Of a DNA stretch of 62,153 bases, positions 11,958-20,047 are shown piece by piece (position 1 is the stretch's first letter; each line of letters begins with the position of its first letter). The notes under the pieces were generated by a model. That model ran no database searches. It saw nothing but the letters and a program-made list of their open reading frames with translations, and was not told where the DNA came from. A program made the position numbers and the translations under genes. The stretch is from Nocardia anocheti (lineage in GTDB: Bacteria > Actinomycetota > Actinomycetes > Mycobacteriales > Mycobacteriaceae). The DNA is taken from positions 1 through 62,153 of the forward strand of contig NZ_JAQQFV010000014.1 of NCBI RefSeq assembly GCF_029675105.1, read 5' to 3'.

Positions 11958-13145
11958 CTACGGGGTTGTCGGACCGCTGGATTCGGGGCGGCGGGGCATG
12001 GCCAGGGTGAGGAGGGTGCCGTCGTCGGCGGAGCGGATCCGGACCGGCTGGTCGGGGGCGATGAGGTCGAGCATGAGGTCGGGACCGATCGCGCCCGCGA
12101 CCGCCGGGTAGAGGGTGGTGACGGCGAAGTGGATCGTCATGGCCGGGCCGGTGACGGCGGCCGTGAGGGTCCGGTCGATCGACTCGTCGGTGAGCCGGAG
12201 CTGGCCCGGCGACAGACGCAGGGTCACCGTGGCGGCGTGCACCGATTCGAGTGCGGTCAGCAACGCGGCCCTGTCCAGAACCACGCGCACCCGAACCTCG
12301 GGCAGGGCCTCCAGCATCGCCCGGTGGTCGGGGAAATCCTCGGCCCCGTACCGGCACAGCCGATCCGGTTCCGCACCGATCCCGTTCGCCCGCACCGCAT
12401 CCCGTTCTCCGTCCGCGGCGGTGAACCGCAGGTGGGCGGTGTCGGGCCGCAGGGTGACGGTGTGCTGTCTGCGCAGCCAGGAGACCGTCGAGCGCAGGTC
12501 GGCCGCGTCGACGGTGGCGGCCCAGGACACCGACGATGCCCCGGCGACCCGCACGGTGCGGGTGGCCAGGCGGTAGCGGTCGGTCGCGGTGAGCACCAGA
12601 TCATCCCCGTCGGCCGCGAAATGGATGCTGTCGAGAACCGGATGCCGCGGATCGCTGACGGTGGCGGTGGCGACTTGGTCGATCGCCGCAGCGAGAACCG
12701 GCCCCCGCACCCGAACCGCGTCCTGGGCGCGCGCCCCGGCAGCAGCGGCGGCACCTCCGGGTCGCTCGACCTCGTCGGCCCCGTCGAGCTGCGCGCTCCC
12801 CGTGTAGGCGGCGGTGGCCGCGCGGGCGGCTTCGGCGGCGGTGCGGAGGGTGGTGAGGTGGTGGTCGAGGGCGGTGAGGTGGGCGTCGAGGAGTTCGGTG
12901 GCGCGGTGGGGGTCGGGTTCGGTGAGGAGGGCGGTGACGCCGGGCAGAGGCATGTCCACGGCGCGGAGGCGGCGGATCACCGCGGCGGTGGTCGCCTGGT
13001 CGGGGGTGTAGTAGCGGTAGCCGGTGGCCTCGTCGACGACGGCGGGGACGAGCACCCCGGCGTCGGCGTAGAAGCGCAGGGCGCTGGCGCTCAGCCCGCA
13101 CAGGCGGGCGAAGGCGCCGATGGTGATCAGCTCGGATTCGGGCAC
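11958..13145 (-). CDS. MerR-type regulator fused to a DNA polymerase III beta-clamp-like domain
   Basis: This is a 395-residue two-part protein. Residues about 5-75 are a MerR winged helix (ITIGAFARLCGLSASALRFY, then ATGYRYYTPDQ), followed by a dimerising helix at about 76-112. After an Ala-rich linker, residues about 145-395 look like two of the three domains of the replication sliding clamp. One section reads PVLAAAIDQVATATVSDP, then ADGDDLVLTATDRYRLATR; a later one reads VRVVLDRAALLTALESV, then VTLRLSPGQLRLT. MerR proteins twist promoters with an over-long spacer, and just such a promoter precedes this gene. The clamp fold may act as the effector sensor. No ribosome site precedes GTG 13145, which is probably leaderless. 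Confidence 0.9.
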   Translation of the reverse strand: MPESELITIGAFARLCGLSASALRFYADAGVLVPAVVDEATGYRYYTPDQATTAAVIRRLRAVDMPLPGVTALLTEPDPHRATELLDAHLTALDHHLTTLRTAAEAARAATAAYTGSAQLDGADEVERPGGAAAAAGARAQDAVRVRGPVLAAAIDQVATATVSDPRHPVLDSIHFAADGDDLVLTATDRYRLATRTVRVAGASSVSWAATVDAADLRSTVSWLRRQHTVTLRPDTAHLRFTAADGERDAVRANGIGAEPDRLCRYGAEDFPDHRAMLEALPEVRVRVVLDRAALLTALESVHAATVTLRLSPGQLRLTDESIDRTLTAAVTGPAMTIHFAVTTLYPAVAGAIGPDLMLDLIAPDQPVRIRSADDGTLLTLAMPRRPESSGPTTP

Positions 13146-13151
13146 CGGGCG

Positions 13152-13182
13152 ATCATCGGGGTTCGAGTGACTCGAAGGTCAA
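13152..13182 (-). promoter_or_regulatory. MerR-type promoter with 19-bp spacer and 15-bp dyad
   Basis: On the minus strand, -35 TTGACC (13177-13182) and -10 GATGAT (13152-13157) are separated by exactly 19 bp. The spacer holds the perfect dyad TTCGAGT-C-ACTCGAA (13162-13176). The GTG of the MerR-clamp gene follows 6 nt after the -10. A 19-bp spacer centred on a dyad is the hallmark of MerR-controlled promoters, so autoregulation is inferred. Confidence 0.75.
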
Positions 13183-13187
13183 GCCGC

Positions 13188-13856
13188 TCATTGCGGGCCG
13201 GTGCCGCGCCCGACCATTTCCGGCGAGCCGGTCCCCAGATTGCGGTACACGTTGGCGACGACCATCTGGCCGAGCGCGTTGTTGCCCACGCCGCCGATGA
13301 CGGCGCCGATTCCGGCGGGGATGATCGTGCCGAACAGCAGCAGCGTGCGTTTGACCAGGTAGTTGACGATGAATCGCTTGGCGGGCGAATCGGGCATGCT
13401 CGCCAGGCCGGGAATGTGGTCGGTGACCACGCCGAGCCACTGGCCGGTCTTGTGCCCGGCGGTCTCGTCGAGCAGCTTGGTCCCGGCCTCGCCGAGAACC
13501 ACCTTGGAGACCAGCTGCGCCTGGCGCGGATCGTCGGGGTCGACCTGGTAGGCCGCCGCGGCGCCGACCGACAGCACCGACGAGGCCTCCAGGAACACGG
13601 CGGTGTCCACGCCGGTGGCGGCCAGGCTCAGCAGCGTGCCGATGCCGGGCACGGCGGCGGTGAGCCCGACGGCGACGCCGCTGGCCGTCACCACCACCAG
13701 ATACTGCCGCGAGAGCCGCTGCAGCAGCTCGACGGGCGCGTCGTCGGGATGCCGCTCGGCGAGCCAGTCGACGTACCGCCCGACCACCGGCGCCTGTGCG
13801 TGGGCGACCCGATCGAGCGCGGGAACGACCCGCTTGTCCACGAACTCACGCAGCAT
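13188..13856 (-). CDS. EcsC-family protein
   Basis: This 222-residue protein resembles the EcsC family: LREFVDKRVVPALDRVAHAQ at the start, and two glycine-rich hydrophobic segments (YLVVVTASGVAVGLTAAVPG at about 55-75 and LFGTIIPAGIGAVIGGVGN at about 175-195). The molecular role of EcsC proteins is not well established; B. subtilis EcsC is encoded with an ABC transporter linked to secretion and protease activity. ATG 13856 has GGAGAGG upstream. Its 3' end lies 42 bp before the MerR-clamp start on the same strand. Confidence 0.75.
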   Translation of the reverse strand: MLREFVDKRVVPALDRVAHAQAPVVGRYVDWLAERHPDDAPVELLQRLSRQYLVVVTASGVAVGLTAAVPGIGTLLSLAATGVDTAVFLEASSVLSVGAAAAYQVDPDDPRQAQLVSKVVLGEAGTKLLDETAGHKTGQWLGVVTDHIPGLASMPDSPAKRFIVNYLVKRTLLLFGTIIPAGIGAVIGGVGNNALGQMVVANVYRNLGTGSPEMVGRGTGPQ

Positions 13857-14186
13857 GCGACGACCTCTCCTCGAGCGACAACCCAGGCGGTGGACCGCTG
13901 TCCACCTTAGGCGAGCGCGGCCCCCGGAACCGGGAGCGCGCACATGTCAGGTGACCTACCCACTCCCAGCGCGACCAACCAGCCACCGCCTCCGTCGTCG
14001 ACCGACCCTCTCCTCCGACCAGCGGACGGCACGAGCCCGCGCACAGACTGCGCGCACCGGCGAATCGGTCTCCAGGGGTCCCGCGAGCGGCGGTGACGAC
14101 GCGTCTCGGACGGGAGGCGCGACGGCGACCGGAACGCTCGGGCGCGTCGCTGTGGGCAGATCCCGGAGTCGTAGGCTGGATGGACC
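13857..14186. other. 330-bp divergent intergenic region before cobG
   Basis: No gene is visible here. I looked for a second B12 riboswitch and saw no B12 box on either strand. The right end carries the -10 box of cobG; the left end carries the ribosome site of the EcsC gene. The rest shows no clear structure. Confidence 0.5.
14172..14177 (+). promoter_or_regulatory. -10 box TAGGCT of cobG
   Basis: TAGGCT ends 9 nt before the cobG ATG. GGATGG in the gap is a weak ribosome site at best, so the transcript is leaderless or nearly so. Confidence 0.45.
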
Positions 14187-15392
14187 ATGACCAGGAGCAC
14201 TCCCGATTCCTGCCCCGGTGTGCTGCGCCTGCATCAGGCCGCCGACGGGCCGCTCGCGCGCATCCGGGTGCCCGGCGGCCGGTTGACACCGGAACAGGTG
14301 CAGGCGCTGGCCGACGCCGCCCGCGACCTCGGGAACGGCAATCTCGAACTCACCTCGCGCGGCAACATCCAACTGCGCCGGGTCCGCGACCCCGCCGAAC
14401 TCGCCTCGCGACTCGACGCCGCCGGGCTGCTGCCCAGCGCCACCCACGAGCGGGTGCGCAATATCGTCGCCTCGCCGCTGTCGGGCCGGGTCGGCGGGTT
14501 CGCCGAGGTGCACGGGCTCGCCGCCGACCTCGACTCCGGGCTGCGCGACGACCCGCGACTGGCCGACCTGCCCGGCCGGGTGCTGTTCACCCTCGACGAC
14601 GGCCGGGGCGATGTGAGCACCCTGCGCGGCGACATCGGCATCCAGGCGGTGGCCGCCGACCGGTTCGCGCTGCTGCTGGCGGGCGCCGACACCGGCGTGC
14701 GGGTCGACGCGAGCGCGGCCGTCGAGGTGATGCTCGACGCGGCGCGCGGCTTCCTCGACCTGCGCGGCACCGGCGAGACCGGTCAGTGGCGGCTGCACGA
14801 GATCCCGGGCGGCGTCGAGAAGGTCACCGAGGTGCTGCGCCTGTCCCCCGACGCCGGGGCGCTGGAACTCGGGGCGACACACGAGATCCCGATCGGGTGG
14901 CTCGATCAGGAGGACGGGCGGGTCACCCTCGGCGCCGGTGTTCCGCTGGGCACGCTCTCGGCCCGCACCGCCGAATTCCTCGCCGCCATCGACCATCCGG
15001 TGTACGTGACGCCGTGGCGCAGCGTGGTGATCACCGATCTGGACGAGGGACCGGCCGAGACGGTCGTCCGGGTCCTCGCGCCCATGGGCCTGATCTTCGA
15101 CGCGAGCTCGCCCTGGTTGCGGGTCAGCGCGTGCGCGGGCCAGCCGGGATGCGCCAAGTCCCACACCGATGTGCGGGCCGATCTGGCCGCGGCCCTCGAG
15201 TCCGGCCGGGTCCGCGACGGCGACACCCCGGTGGATCTGCTGGTGCCGACGGCGGAGGTCACCGTGGCGGGCCGCCAGCACTGGTCCGGGTGCGAACGCC
15301 GCTGCGGCAGGCCGACCGGACCGGTGACCGACGTGATCGCCACCGACGAGGACCACTACCGGCTCGAGCGCGCCGACCCGCCCACGGAGTGA
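14187..15392 (+). CDS. cobG: Precorrin-3B synthase CobG
   Basis: This 401-residue protein of the sulfite/nitrite reductase superfamily is the O2-dependent monooxygenase converting precorrin-3A to precorrin-3B. Its presence marks the aerobic pathway. It has two ferredoxin-like halves (the first with ELTSRGNIQLR near residue 55) and 4Fe-4S cysteines in SACAGQPGCAKS and HWSGCERRCGRP. Length is typical. It stands on the plus strand between the EcsC and RNA ligase genes, separated from cobH by about 4 kb of unrelated genes, and has its own promoter. Confidence 0.95.
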   Translation: MTRSTPDSCPGVLRLHQAADGPLARIRVPGGRLTPEQVQALADAARDLGNGNLELTSRGNIQLRRVRDPAELASRLDAAGLLPSATHERVRNIVASPLSGRVGGFAEVHGLAADLDSGLRDDPRLADLPGRVLFTLDDGRGDVSTLRGDIGIQAVAADRFALLLAGADTGVRVDASAAVEVMLDAARGFLDLRGTGETGQWRLHEIPGGVEKVTEVLRLSPDAGALELGATHEIPIGWLDQEDGRVTLGAGVPLGTLSARTAEFLAAIDHPVYVTPWRSVVITDLDEGPAETVVRVLAPMGLIFDASSPWLRVSACAGQPGCAKSHTDVRADLAAALESGRVRDGDTPVDLLVPTAEVTVAGRQHWSGCERRCGRPTGPVTDVIATDEDHYRLERADPPTE

Positions 15393-15534
15393 ACAGCGCG
15401 GCGGCACAGAGCAATCCGCCGAAACCACCGTGCCGACAGTCGTGACCACCGAGGTTGCCCACCCGGGCGGAATTGGGTCGACACGGCCTCCCTGGGCTCC
15501 CTACGCTGATCCTCTCGTCCACGAGGGGGTATCC

Positions 15535-16626
15535 ATGTCCACACTGCAGGTCACGGCCGAACGGCTCGTCGTCCTTCCGCATCCGAACGCCGATCGGCTC
15601 GAGCTCGCCCAGGTCGGGCTGTACCGGGCCGTCGTCGCCAAGGGGCAGTTCGCGACCGGCGATCACGCGGTCTACATTCCCGAACAGTCGGTGCTACCCG
15701 AGGCGCTCATCGCCGAACTCGGACTCACCGGCAAACTCGCTGGCTCGCAACGGGATCGGGTGAAGGCGGTGCGACTGCGCGGGGAGGTCTCGCAGGGCAT
15801 CGTCTGCACACCCGCCGCCCTGGCCGGGGTCGATCTGGCCGCGGCGGCGACCGCGCGCACCGACTTCGCGGAGCGGCTCGGGGTGGTGAAATGGGTGCCG
15901 CCGGTGCCGGTTTCGATGTCGGGGCAGGTCGAGTCGGCGCCGGAGCTGCTGCGCTGGGTGGATGTCGAGAACATCAAGCGCTTTCCCGGGATCTTCGCCG
16001 CCGGGGAGCCGGTGGTGGCCACGGAGAAGATCCACGGCACCGCCTGCCTGCTCACCTTCGTGCGCGACGAGGACCGGATCCTGGTGTCGTCCAAGGGGGT
16101 CGGCGGCCGGTCGCTGGCGCTGGCGCCCACCGACGGCAACCTGTACTGGCGGGCCGTGCGCGCGCACCGGCTCGACGCGGCCGCCCGCGAGATCGCGGCC
16201 GTGCTCGGCGCCGACCGGGTCGGGCTCTTCGGCGAGGTGTACGGCGCGGGAGTGCAGGACCTGCACTACGGTGCCTCGGCCGCGCACGACGAATCGCTCG
16301 GCTTCGGCCTGTTCGACATCGCCGTCGACCGCGACGGCGAGCCGGTGCGCTGGCTCGACCACCACGAGATCGGCGCGCTGCTCGATGATCTCGACCTGGC
16401 GGTACCCCGCGTCCCGGTCCTCTACGAAGGCCCCTACGACGCCGACCTGCTGCTGAAACTGGCGGAGGGCACCGAAACCGTCAGCGGCGACGGCGCCAAT
16501 ATCCGCGAGGGCCTGGTCGTCCGTCCGGCAACCGAACGGCACGCCCCCGAACTCGGCGGCCGCGCCATCGGCAAGATCGTCTCCGACGCCTACCTCCTGC
16601 GCGACGGCGGCACCGAGTTCGAGTGA
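15535..16626 (+). CDS. ATP-dependent RNA ligase, DRB0094 (Rnl5) type
   Basis: This 363-residue protein has an N-terminal OB-like domain (about 1-125) and a nucleotidyltransferase core. Motif I is EKIHGT with the adenylated lysine at residue 165; motif III is GLFGEVYG; motif IV is EGLVVRP; motif V-like GKIVSDAYLL ends the protein. The family founder from Deinococcus seals 3'-OH/5'-phosphate nicks where the 3'-OH side is RNA. The role here is probably RNA or RNA/DNA repair. ATG 15535 has GAGGGGG upstream and a TACGCT -10 candidate further up. A hairpin terminator follows. It appears monocistronic. Confidence 0.88.
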   Translation: MSTLQVTAERLVVLPHPNADRLELAQVGLYRAVVAKGQFATGDHAVYIPEQSVLPEALIAELGLTGKLAGSQRDRVKAVRLRGEVSQGIVCTPAALAGVDLAAAATARTDFAERLGVVKWVPPVPVSMSGQVESAPELLRWVDVENIKRFPGIFAAGEPVVATEKIHGTACLLTFVRDEDRILVSSKGVGGRSLALAPTDGNLYWRAVRAHRLDAAAREIAAVLGADRVGLFGEVYGAGVQDLHYGASAAHDESLGFGLFDIAVDRDGEPVRWLDHHEIGALLDDLDLAVPRVPVLYEGPYDADLLLKLAEGTETVSGDGANIREGLVVRPATERHAPELGGRAIGKIVSDAYLLRDGGTEFE

Positions 16627-16631
16627 TCCAT

Positions 16632-16673
16632 CCTCCGCGTGCGCCGGTCAGTGTCATCCGGTGCACGCGGAGG
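16632..16673. terminator. Hairpin between RNA ligase and ltrA-like genes
   Basis: The 16-nt arms CCTCCGCGTGCGCCGG and CCGGTGCACGCGGAGG pair with a single G-U type mismatch around a 10-nt loop. No T tract follows. It is placed 6 bp after the ligase stop and 19 bp before the convergent stop, so it probably serves both. Confidence 0.75.
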
Positions 16674-16691
16674 CGCTCTACGGCCAGTCGC

Positions 16692-17903
16692 CTACCGAAC
16701 CTCGGGCCATTCCTGAGCTCCCCGTGCCCGCACGGTCTCCGACACCACCGCCGTCGTGAGCACGACCATCACCCCCAGCACCAGCCACACCGCGCCGAGA
16801 TGTGGTGCCGCCCAACCCAACCCGAGGGCGACCAGCAGACACGGTAATGGCCAGCGCAGCAGCCAGCGCGGGCCCGCGCTCGGCAGCCCACCCACCCCGC
16901 ACACCAGGAAGAACGCCGCCGTGCCCCCGGCGAGTACCCAGCCCATCCCGGCGGGCAGATGTCCGGACGGGTGCGCGGCGACGAGCCCGAGTCCGGCGGC
17001 GACCGTGGCCACCGCACCGCTCAGGGCGCAGTGGTTGGCCATCACCCGGTGTCGGGAGACGTCGACCGTCGACGGTGCCGCCGACATCATCCGGGGCACG
17101 AATCCGTAGTGCAGGGTCAGCGCCCACATGGCGATCAGGCTCAGGAAGGCCCCCACCCCGATCACCGCCACCCCGACGGTCCAGTCCTCGGCCGAGACCG
17201 CCGCGATCACCGAGATGACCCCCTCGCCGAGCACGATGATCAGGTACTGCCCCAACCGCTCCCCCAGATGCGCCGGATCGGTGCGCACTGCCGTGAGTCG
17301 CGGCGCTGGCCCGCGTCCCCGGCGCCGATCGCGGCCGCGGCGATCCCGACGCAGCCGCGCGGTCATCCGGCGCTGGGCCTCGGCGAGATAGCTCTCGGCG
17401 TCGACGGCGAACATGATCCACAGGTCGATGGCGAGGCCGACGCCCCACAGCACGAACTTCCACGGCGCGGGCACCCACAGCGACACGATCCACGGCAGGA
17501 TCCCCGGACCCATCTGCGCGATCGGCCAGTCGACCACCAGCTGCCCGCGTCCCCACGCCCACGACGACACCAGCCGCACCAGCACATAGATCGCGGCGAA
17601 GGCGTTCACGTGCTCGTCGGGCACGCCCGCGACCGCGGCCATCATCACCCCGAGCCCGAACATGCAACCGAACACCATGGCGGTGCGCGCCTGGTCCCCC
17701 GCCACATTGCTGTAGACGGTCACGCACGCCCACACCACCCAGAACGCCAGGTAGAGCAGCACATACAGCCCGAACTCACCCCAGGACGGACCGCGGTGCA
17801 GCAGGTGGGTGAGCTGGCCGATGCCCGCGACGGCGACCAGGTCGAAGAACAGCTCGGTCCAGCTCGCGCGCCGCTCGGCGGTGGTCGGCTCCGGGTGTGC
17901 CAC
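16692..17903 (-). CDS. LtrA-family (low temperature requirement A) membrane protein
   Basis: This 403-residue polytopic protein begins with the family pattern SWTELFFDLVAVAGIGQLTHLL and carries the central signature GERLGQYLIIVLGEGVI. There are about ten hydrophobic segments. An arginine-rich cytoplasmic loop (residues about 180-205, RRDRRGRDRRRGRG) is notable. The family is named from Listeria growth at low temperature; its biochemistry is not established. The GTG at 17903 lacks a clear ribosome site. The gene follows the arginine-modifying enzyme gene on the same strand after 36 bp and may share its transcript. Confidence 0.85.
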   Translation of the reverse strand: MAHPEPTTAERRASWTELFFDLVAVAGIGQLTHLLHRGPSWGEFGLYVLLYLAFWVVWACVTVYSNVAGDQARTAMVFGCMFGLGVMMAAVAGVPDEHVNAFAAIYVLVRLVSSWAWGRGQLVVDWPIAQMGPGILPWIVSLWVPAPWKFVLWGVGLAIDLWIMFAVDAESYLAEAQRRMTARLRRDRRGRDRRRGRGPAPRLTAVRTDPAHLGERLGQYLIIVLGEGVISVIAAVSAEDWTVGVAVIGVGAFLSLIAMWALTLHYGFVPRMMSAAPSTVDVSRHRVMANHCALSGAVATVAAGLGLVAAHPSGHLPAGMGWVLAGGTAAFFLVCGVGGLPSAGPRWLLRWPLPCLLVALGLGWAAPHLGAVWLVLGVMVVLTTAVVSETVRARGAQEWPEVR

Positions 17904-17939
17904 CCGCCCAGTATGTGGCCGGGTAAGGGCGCGTCGCGG

Positions 17940-18803
17940 CTAGCTCGCGGTCGTGTCGCGGCGGGAGTGCAGTTCGAGCACGCAGCACTTCACCCCGCCG
18001 CCGCCCTTTCGCAGTTCGGACATGTCCACCGGGACCGGGGTGTAGCCGCGCTCGCGCAGGGCCGCGCCGAGTCGGGTGGCGCCGGGGTCGAGGAAGACGT
18101 GCTGGCCGTCGCTGACGCCATTGAGCCCGAACGACATCGCGTCGGCCTCCTCGGCGCGGACGGCGTCGGGATACAGCGTCGCCAGCACCCGCCGCGAGGC
18201 CGGGGAGAACGCGGCCGGGTAGTAGGCGACGGTGGTGTCGTCGAGGACCATCAGCGCGGTGTCGAGGTGATAGAAGCGCGGGTCGACCAGCTCGAGCGAG
18301 ACCACCGGTAAGCCGAAGAACCGCTGCACCTCCGCGTGCGCGGCGACCGTGCAGCGGAATCCGGACCCGGCCAGGATGCGGGTGCCCGCGAAGGTGAAAT
18401 CGCCTTCGCCTTCGTTGGTCTCCCTAGCGGCGGCCAGTTCGCGCAGTTCCCTGGCGGCGAACCAGCGGTGGAACGCGGGTCCTTCGGCGGCGCGTTCGGG
18501 GTGGGCGAAGCGGGCCGAGAGGGCGTGCCCGCCGATGACGATGCCGCTGTTGGCGGCGAAGACCATGTCGGGCAGGCCCGGCTCGCCGGGGACCGTCTCC
18601 ACGCTGTGCCCGTGCTCCTCGAGCACCGCGCGCAGGATCTCCCACTGCGCCAGCGCCCGTGGTCGGTCCACCGGCTCGGCCGGATTCATCCACGGATTGA
18701 TCGCGTAGGTGACGGCGAAGTGGTCGGGCCTGCACATGACATAGCGGCGCGGGGTCGCCACCCGCGCGGCGACCGGTCGACGAAGAGGGGCTGCGGCGGT
18801 CAT
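17940..18803 (-). CDS. Dimethylarginine dimethylaminohydrolase / arginine-modifying enzyme superfamily protein
   Basis: This 287-residue guanidino-group hydrolase of the pentein fold has GDFTFAG, the catalytic His in FYHLDTALMVLDD, and the nucleophile Cys in the C-terminal GGGGVKCCVLEL. Family members act on methylated or free arginine (to citrulline or ornithine). The M. tuberculosis counterpart, Rv2323c as I recall, sits beside an AsnC gene and ornithine aminotransferase genes; here only the AsnC/Lrp partner is present, divergent by 132 bp. ATG 18803 has GGGAG upstream. The exact substrate cannot be told from sequence. Confidence 0.85.
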   Translation of the reverse strand: MTAAAPLRRPVAARVATPRRYVMCRPDHFAVTYAINPWMNPAEPVDRPRALAQWEILRAVLEEHGHSVETVPGEPGLPDMVFAANSGIVIGGHALSARFAHPERAAEGPAFHRWFAARELRELAAARETNEGEGDFTFAGTRILAGSGFRCTVAAHAEVQRFFGLPVVSLELVDPRFYHLDTALMVLDDTTVAYYPAAFSPASRRVLATLYPDAVRAEEADAMSFGLNGVSDGQHVFLDPGATRLGAALRERGYTPVPVDMSELRKGGGGVKCCVLELHSRRDTTAS

Positions 18804-18837
18804 CAGGGCTCCCGGTGGCTGCGCGGATCGATGACTT

Positions 18838-18918
18838 CGACGATAAATGTCGCCGCGTTGCACCAGGAACACCGATTCATTGCGGATATCGATGCGAAAA
18901 TGGCGAAATATTGCGTTC
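18838..18918. promoter_or_regulatory. AT-rich divergent control region with candidate Lrp/AsnC sites
   Basis: This stretch is much richer in A and T than its surroundings (for example ACGATAAATGTCG and GCGAAATATTGCG). The latter, at about 18904-18916, is a near-palindrome centred on AATATT. It lies between the arginine enzyme and its AsnC-like regulator, where an Lrp-type octamer would be expected to bind. Confidence 0.45.
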
Positions 18919-18935
18919 GACCCTCGAGGAGCGAC

Positions 18936-19373
18936 GTGGACGACATCGATCGACGCATTCTGGCCGAACTGCTCACCCACGCCAGGGCCTCCTTCCAGGA
19001 GATCGGCTCGGTCGTGGGGCTGTCGGCGCCCGCGGTGAAACGACGGGTGGACAAGATGGTGGCCAGCGGCCAGATCACCGGATTCACCGCCCAGGTCAAT
19101 CCGGCGGCGCTGGGTTGGACCACCGAGGCCTATGTCGAGGTGTACTACCGCGACAACATCTCCCCCGCCGAACTGCGCCGCACACTCGAGCCGATCCCCC
19201 AGGTCGTCGGGGTGTGGACGATCGCGGGCGAGGCCGACGCGCTCGTGCACGTGATGGCCACCGACATGGCCGAGATCGAGGTGACCGTCGAACGGATCAG
19301 GGAGAACGCGCGGGTCGGGCGCACCCGCAGTTCGCTGGTGATGTCGCGCATCCTGGAGCGGCCGCGCACCTGA
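18936..19373 (+). CDS. Lrp/AsnC-family transcriptional regulator
   Basis: This 145-residue protein starts VDDIDRRILAELLTHARASF and has the helix-turn-helix SFQEIGSVVGLSAPAVKRRVDKM (shown in parts) and a C-terminal RAM ligand-binding domain (VGVWTIAGEADALVHVMATD). GTG 18936 follows GAGGAG, which favours it over the in-frame ATG at 18900. It is divergent from the guanidino hydrolase gene and likely senses arginine or a related amino acid to control it (inference from position). Confidence 0.9.
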   Translation: MDDIDRRILAELLTHARASFQEIGSVVGLSAPAVKRRVDKMVASGQITGFTAQVNPAALGWTTEAYVEVYYRDNISPAELRRTLEPIPQVVGVWTIAGEADALVHVMATDMAEIEVTVERIRENARVGRTRSSLVMSRILERPRT

Positions 19374-19398
19374 GATCCGGCGCGCGACACCCAGGTTC

Positions 19399-19404
19399 TA
19401 GGGT
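19399..19404 (+). promoter_or_regulatory. -10 box TAGGGT of cobH
   Basis: TAGGGT lies 7 nt before the cobH ATG, and no ribosome site is present in between. It drives the cobH-cobIJ pair. Confidence 0.55.
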
Positions 19405-19411
19405 TGTGCGC

Positions 19412-20047
19412 ATGTCCGACGTGCGTGCCAGCTACCTCACCGACGGGGCCGAGATCTATCGGCGCTCGTTCGCGACGATCCGCGCCGAAGCCGATCTCGC
19501 CGGGTTCCCCGCCGACGTCGAACGCGTGGTGGTCCGGATGATCCACGGCTGCGGACAGGTCGACCTCGCCGCCGACATCGCCTACACCCCCGGCGTGGTC
19601 GCCGCCGCGCGCGCCGCCCTGCGCGCGGGCAAGCCGATCCTGTGCGACGCGAACATGGTGGCCTCCGGTGTCACCCGCAAGCGCCTGCCCGCCGACAACC
19701 CGGTGCTGTGCAATCTCGCCGACCCGCGCGTCCCCGAGCACGCCGCACGCCTGGGCAATACTCGCTCGGTGGCCGCGCTGGATCTGCTGCGCGAGCAGTT
19801 CGACGGCGCGGTGATCGCCATCGGCAACGCCCCCACCGCCCTGTTCCACCTGCTCGACATGCTCGACGCCGGGGCACCGAAACCGGCCGCGATCATCGGC
19901 ATTCCGGTCGGCTTCATCGGCGCCGCCGAATCCAAGCAGGCCCTCGTCGACTTCGGCGGGGTGGAGTTCCTGACCGTGCGCGGCAGGCGCGGGGGCAGCG
20001 CGATCACCGCCTCGGCACTCAACGCGATCGCGAGCGAACAGGAGTGA
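19412..20047 (+). CDS. cobH: Precorrin-8X methylmutase CobH
   Basis: This 211-residue enzyme moves the C-11 methyl group to C-12, giving hydrogenobyrinic acid. The catalytic His is in MIHGCGQVD (residue 45). Other family motifs are KPILCDANMVASGVTR, AIGNAPTALFHLL and IIGIPVGFIGAAESK. The stop overlaps the cobIJ start by 4 bp (GTGA), so the two are translationally coupled. Confidence 0.97.
   Translation: MSDVRASYLTDGAEIYRRSFATIRAEADLAGFPADVERVVVRMIHGCGQVDLAADIAYTPGVVAAARAALRAGKPILCDANMVASGVTRKRLPADNPVLCNLADPRVPEHAARLGNTRSVAALDLLREQFDGAVIAIGNAPTALFHLLDMLDAGAPKPAAIIGIPVGFIGAAESKQALVDFGGVEFLTVRGRRGGSAITASALNAIASEQE

Noticed and set aside
13857..14186. Second cobalamin riboswitch before cobG
   Set aside because: I searched both strands for the B12 box and the GGTGAAATCCGG-type core and saw neither.
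18900..18902. ATG as the start of the Lrp/AsnC gene
   Set aside because: GTG 18936 has GAGGAG at proper distance and matches the usual N-terminus (DDIDRRIL); the ATG has no ribosome site.
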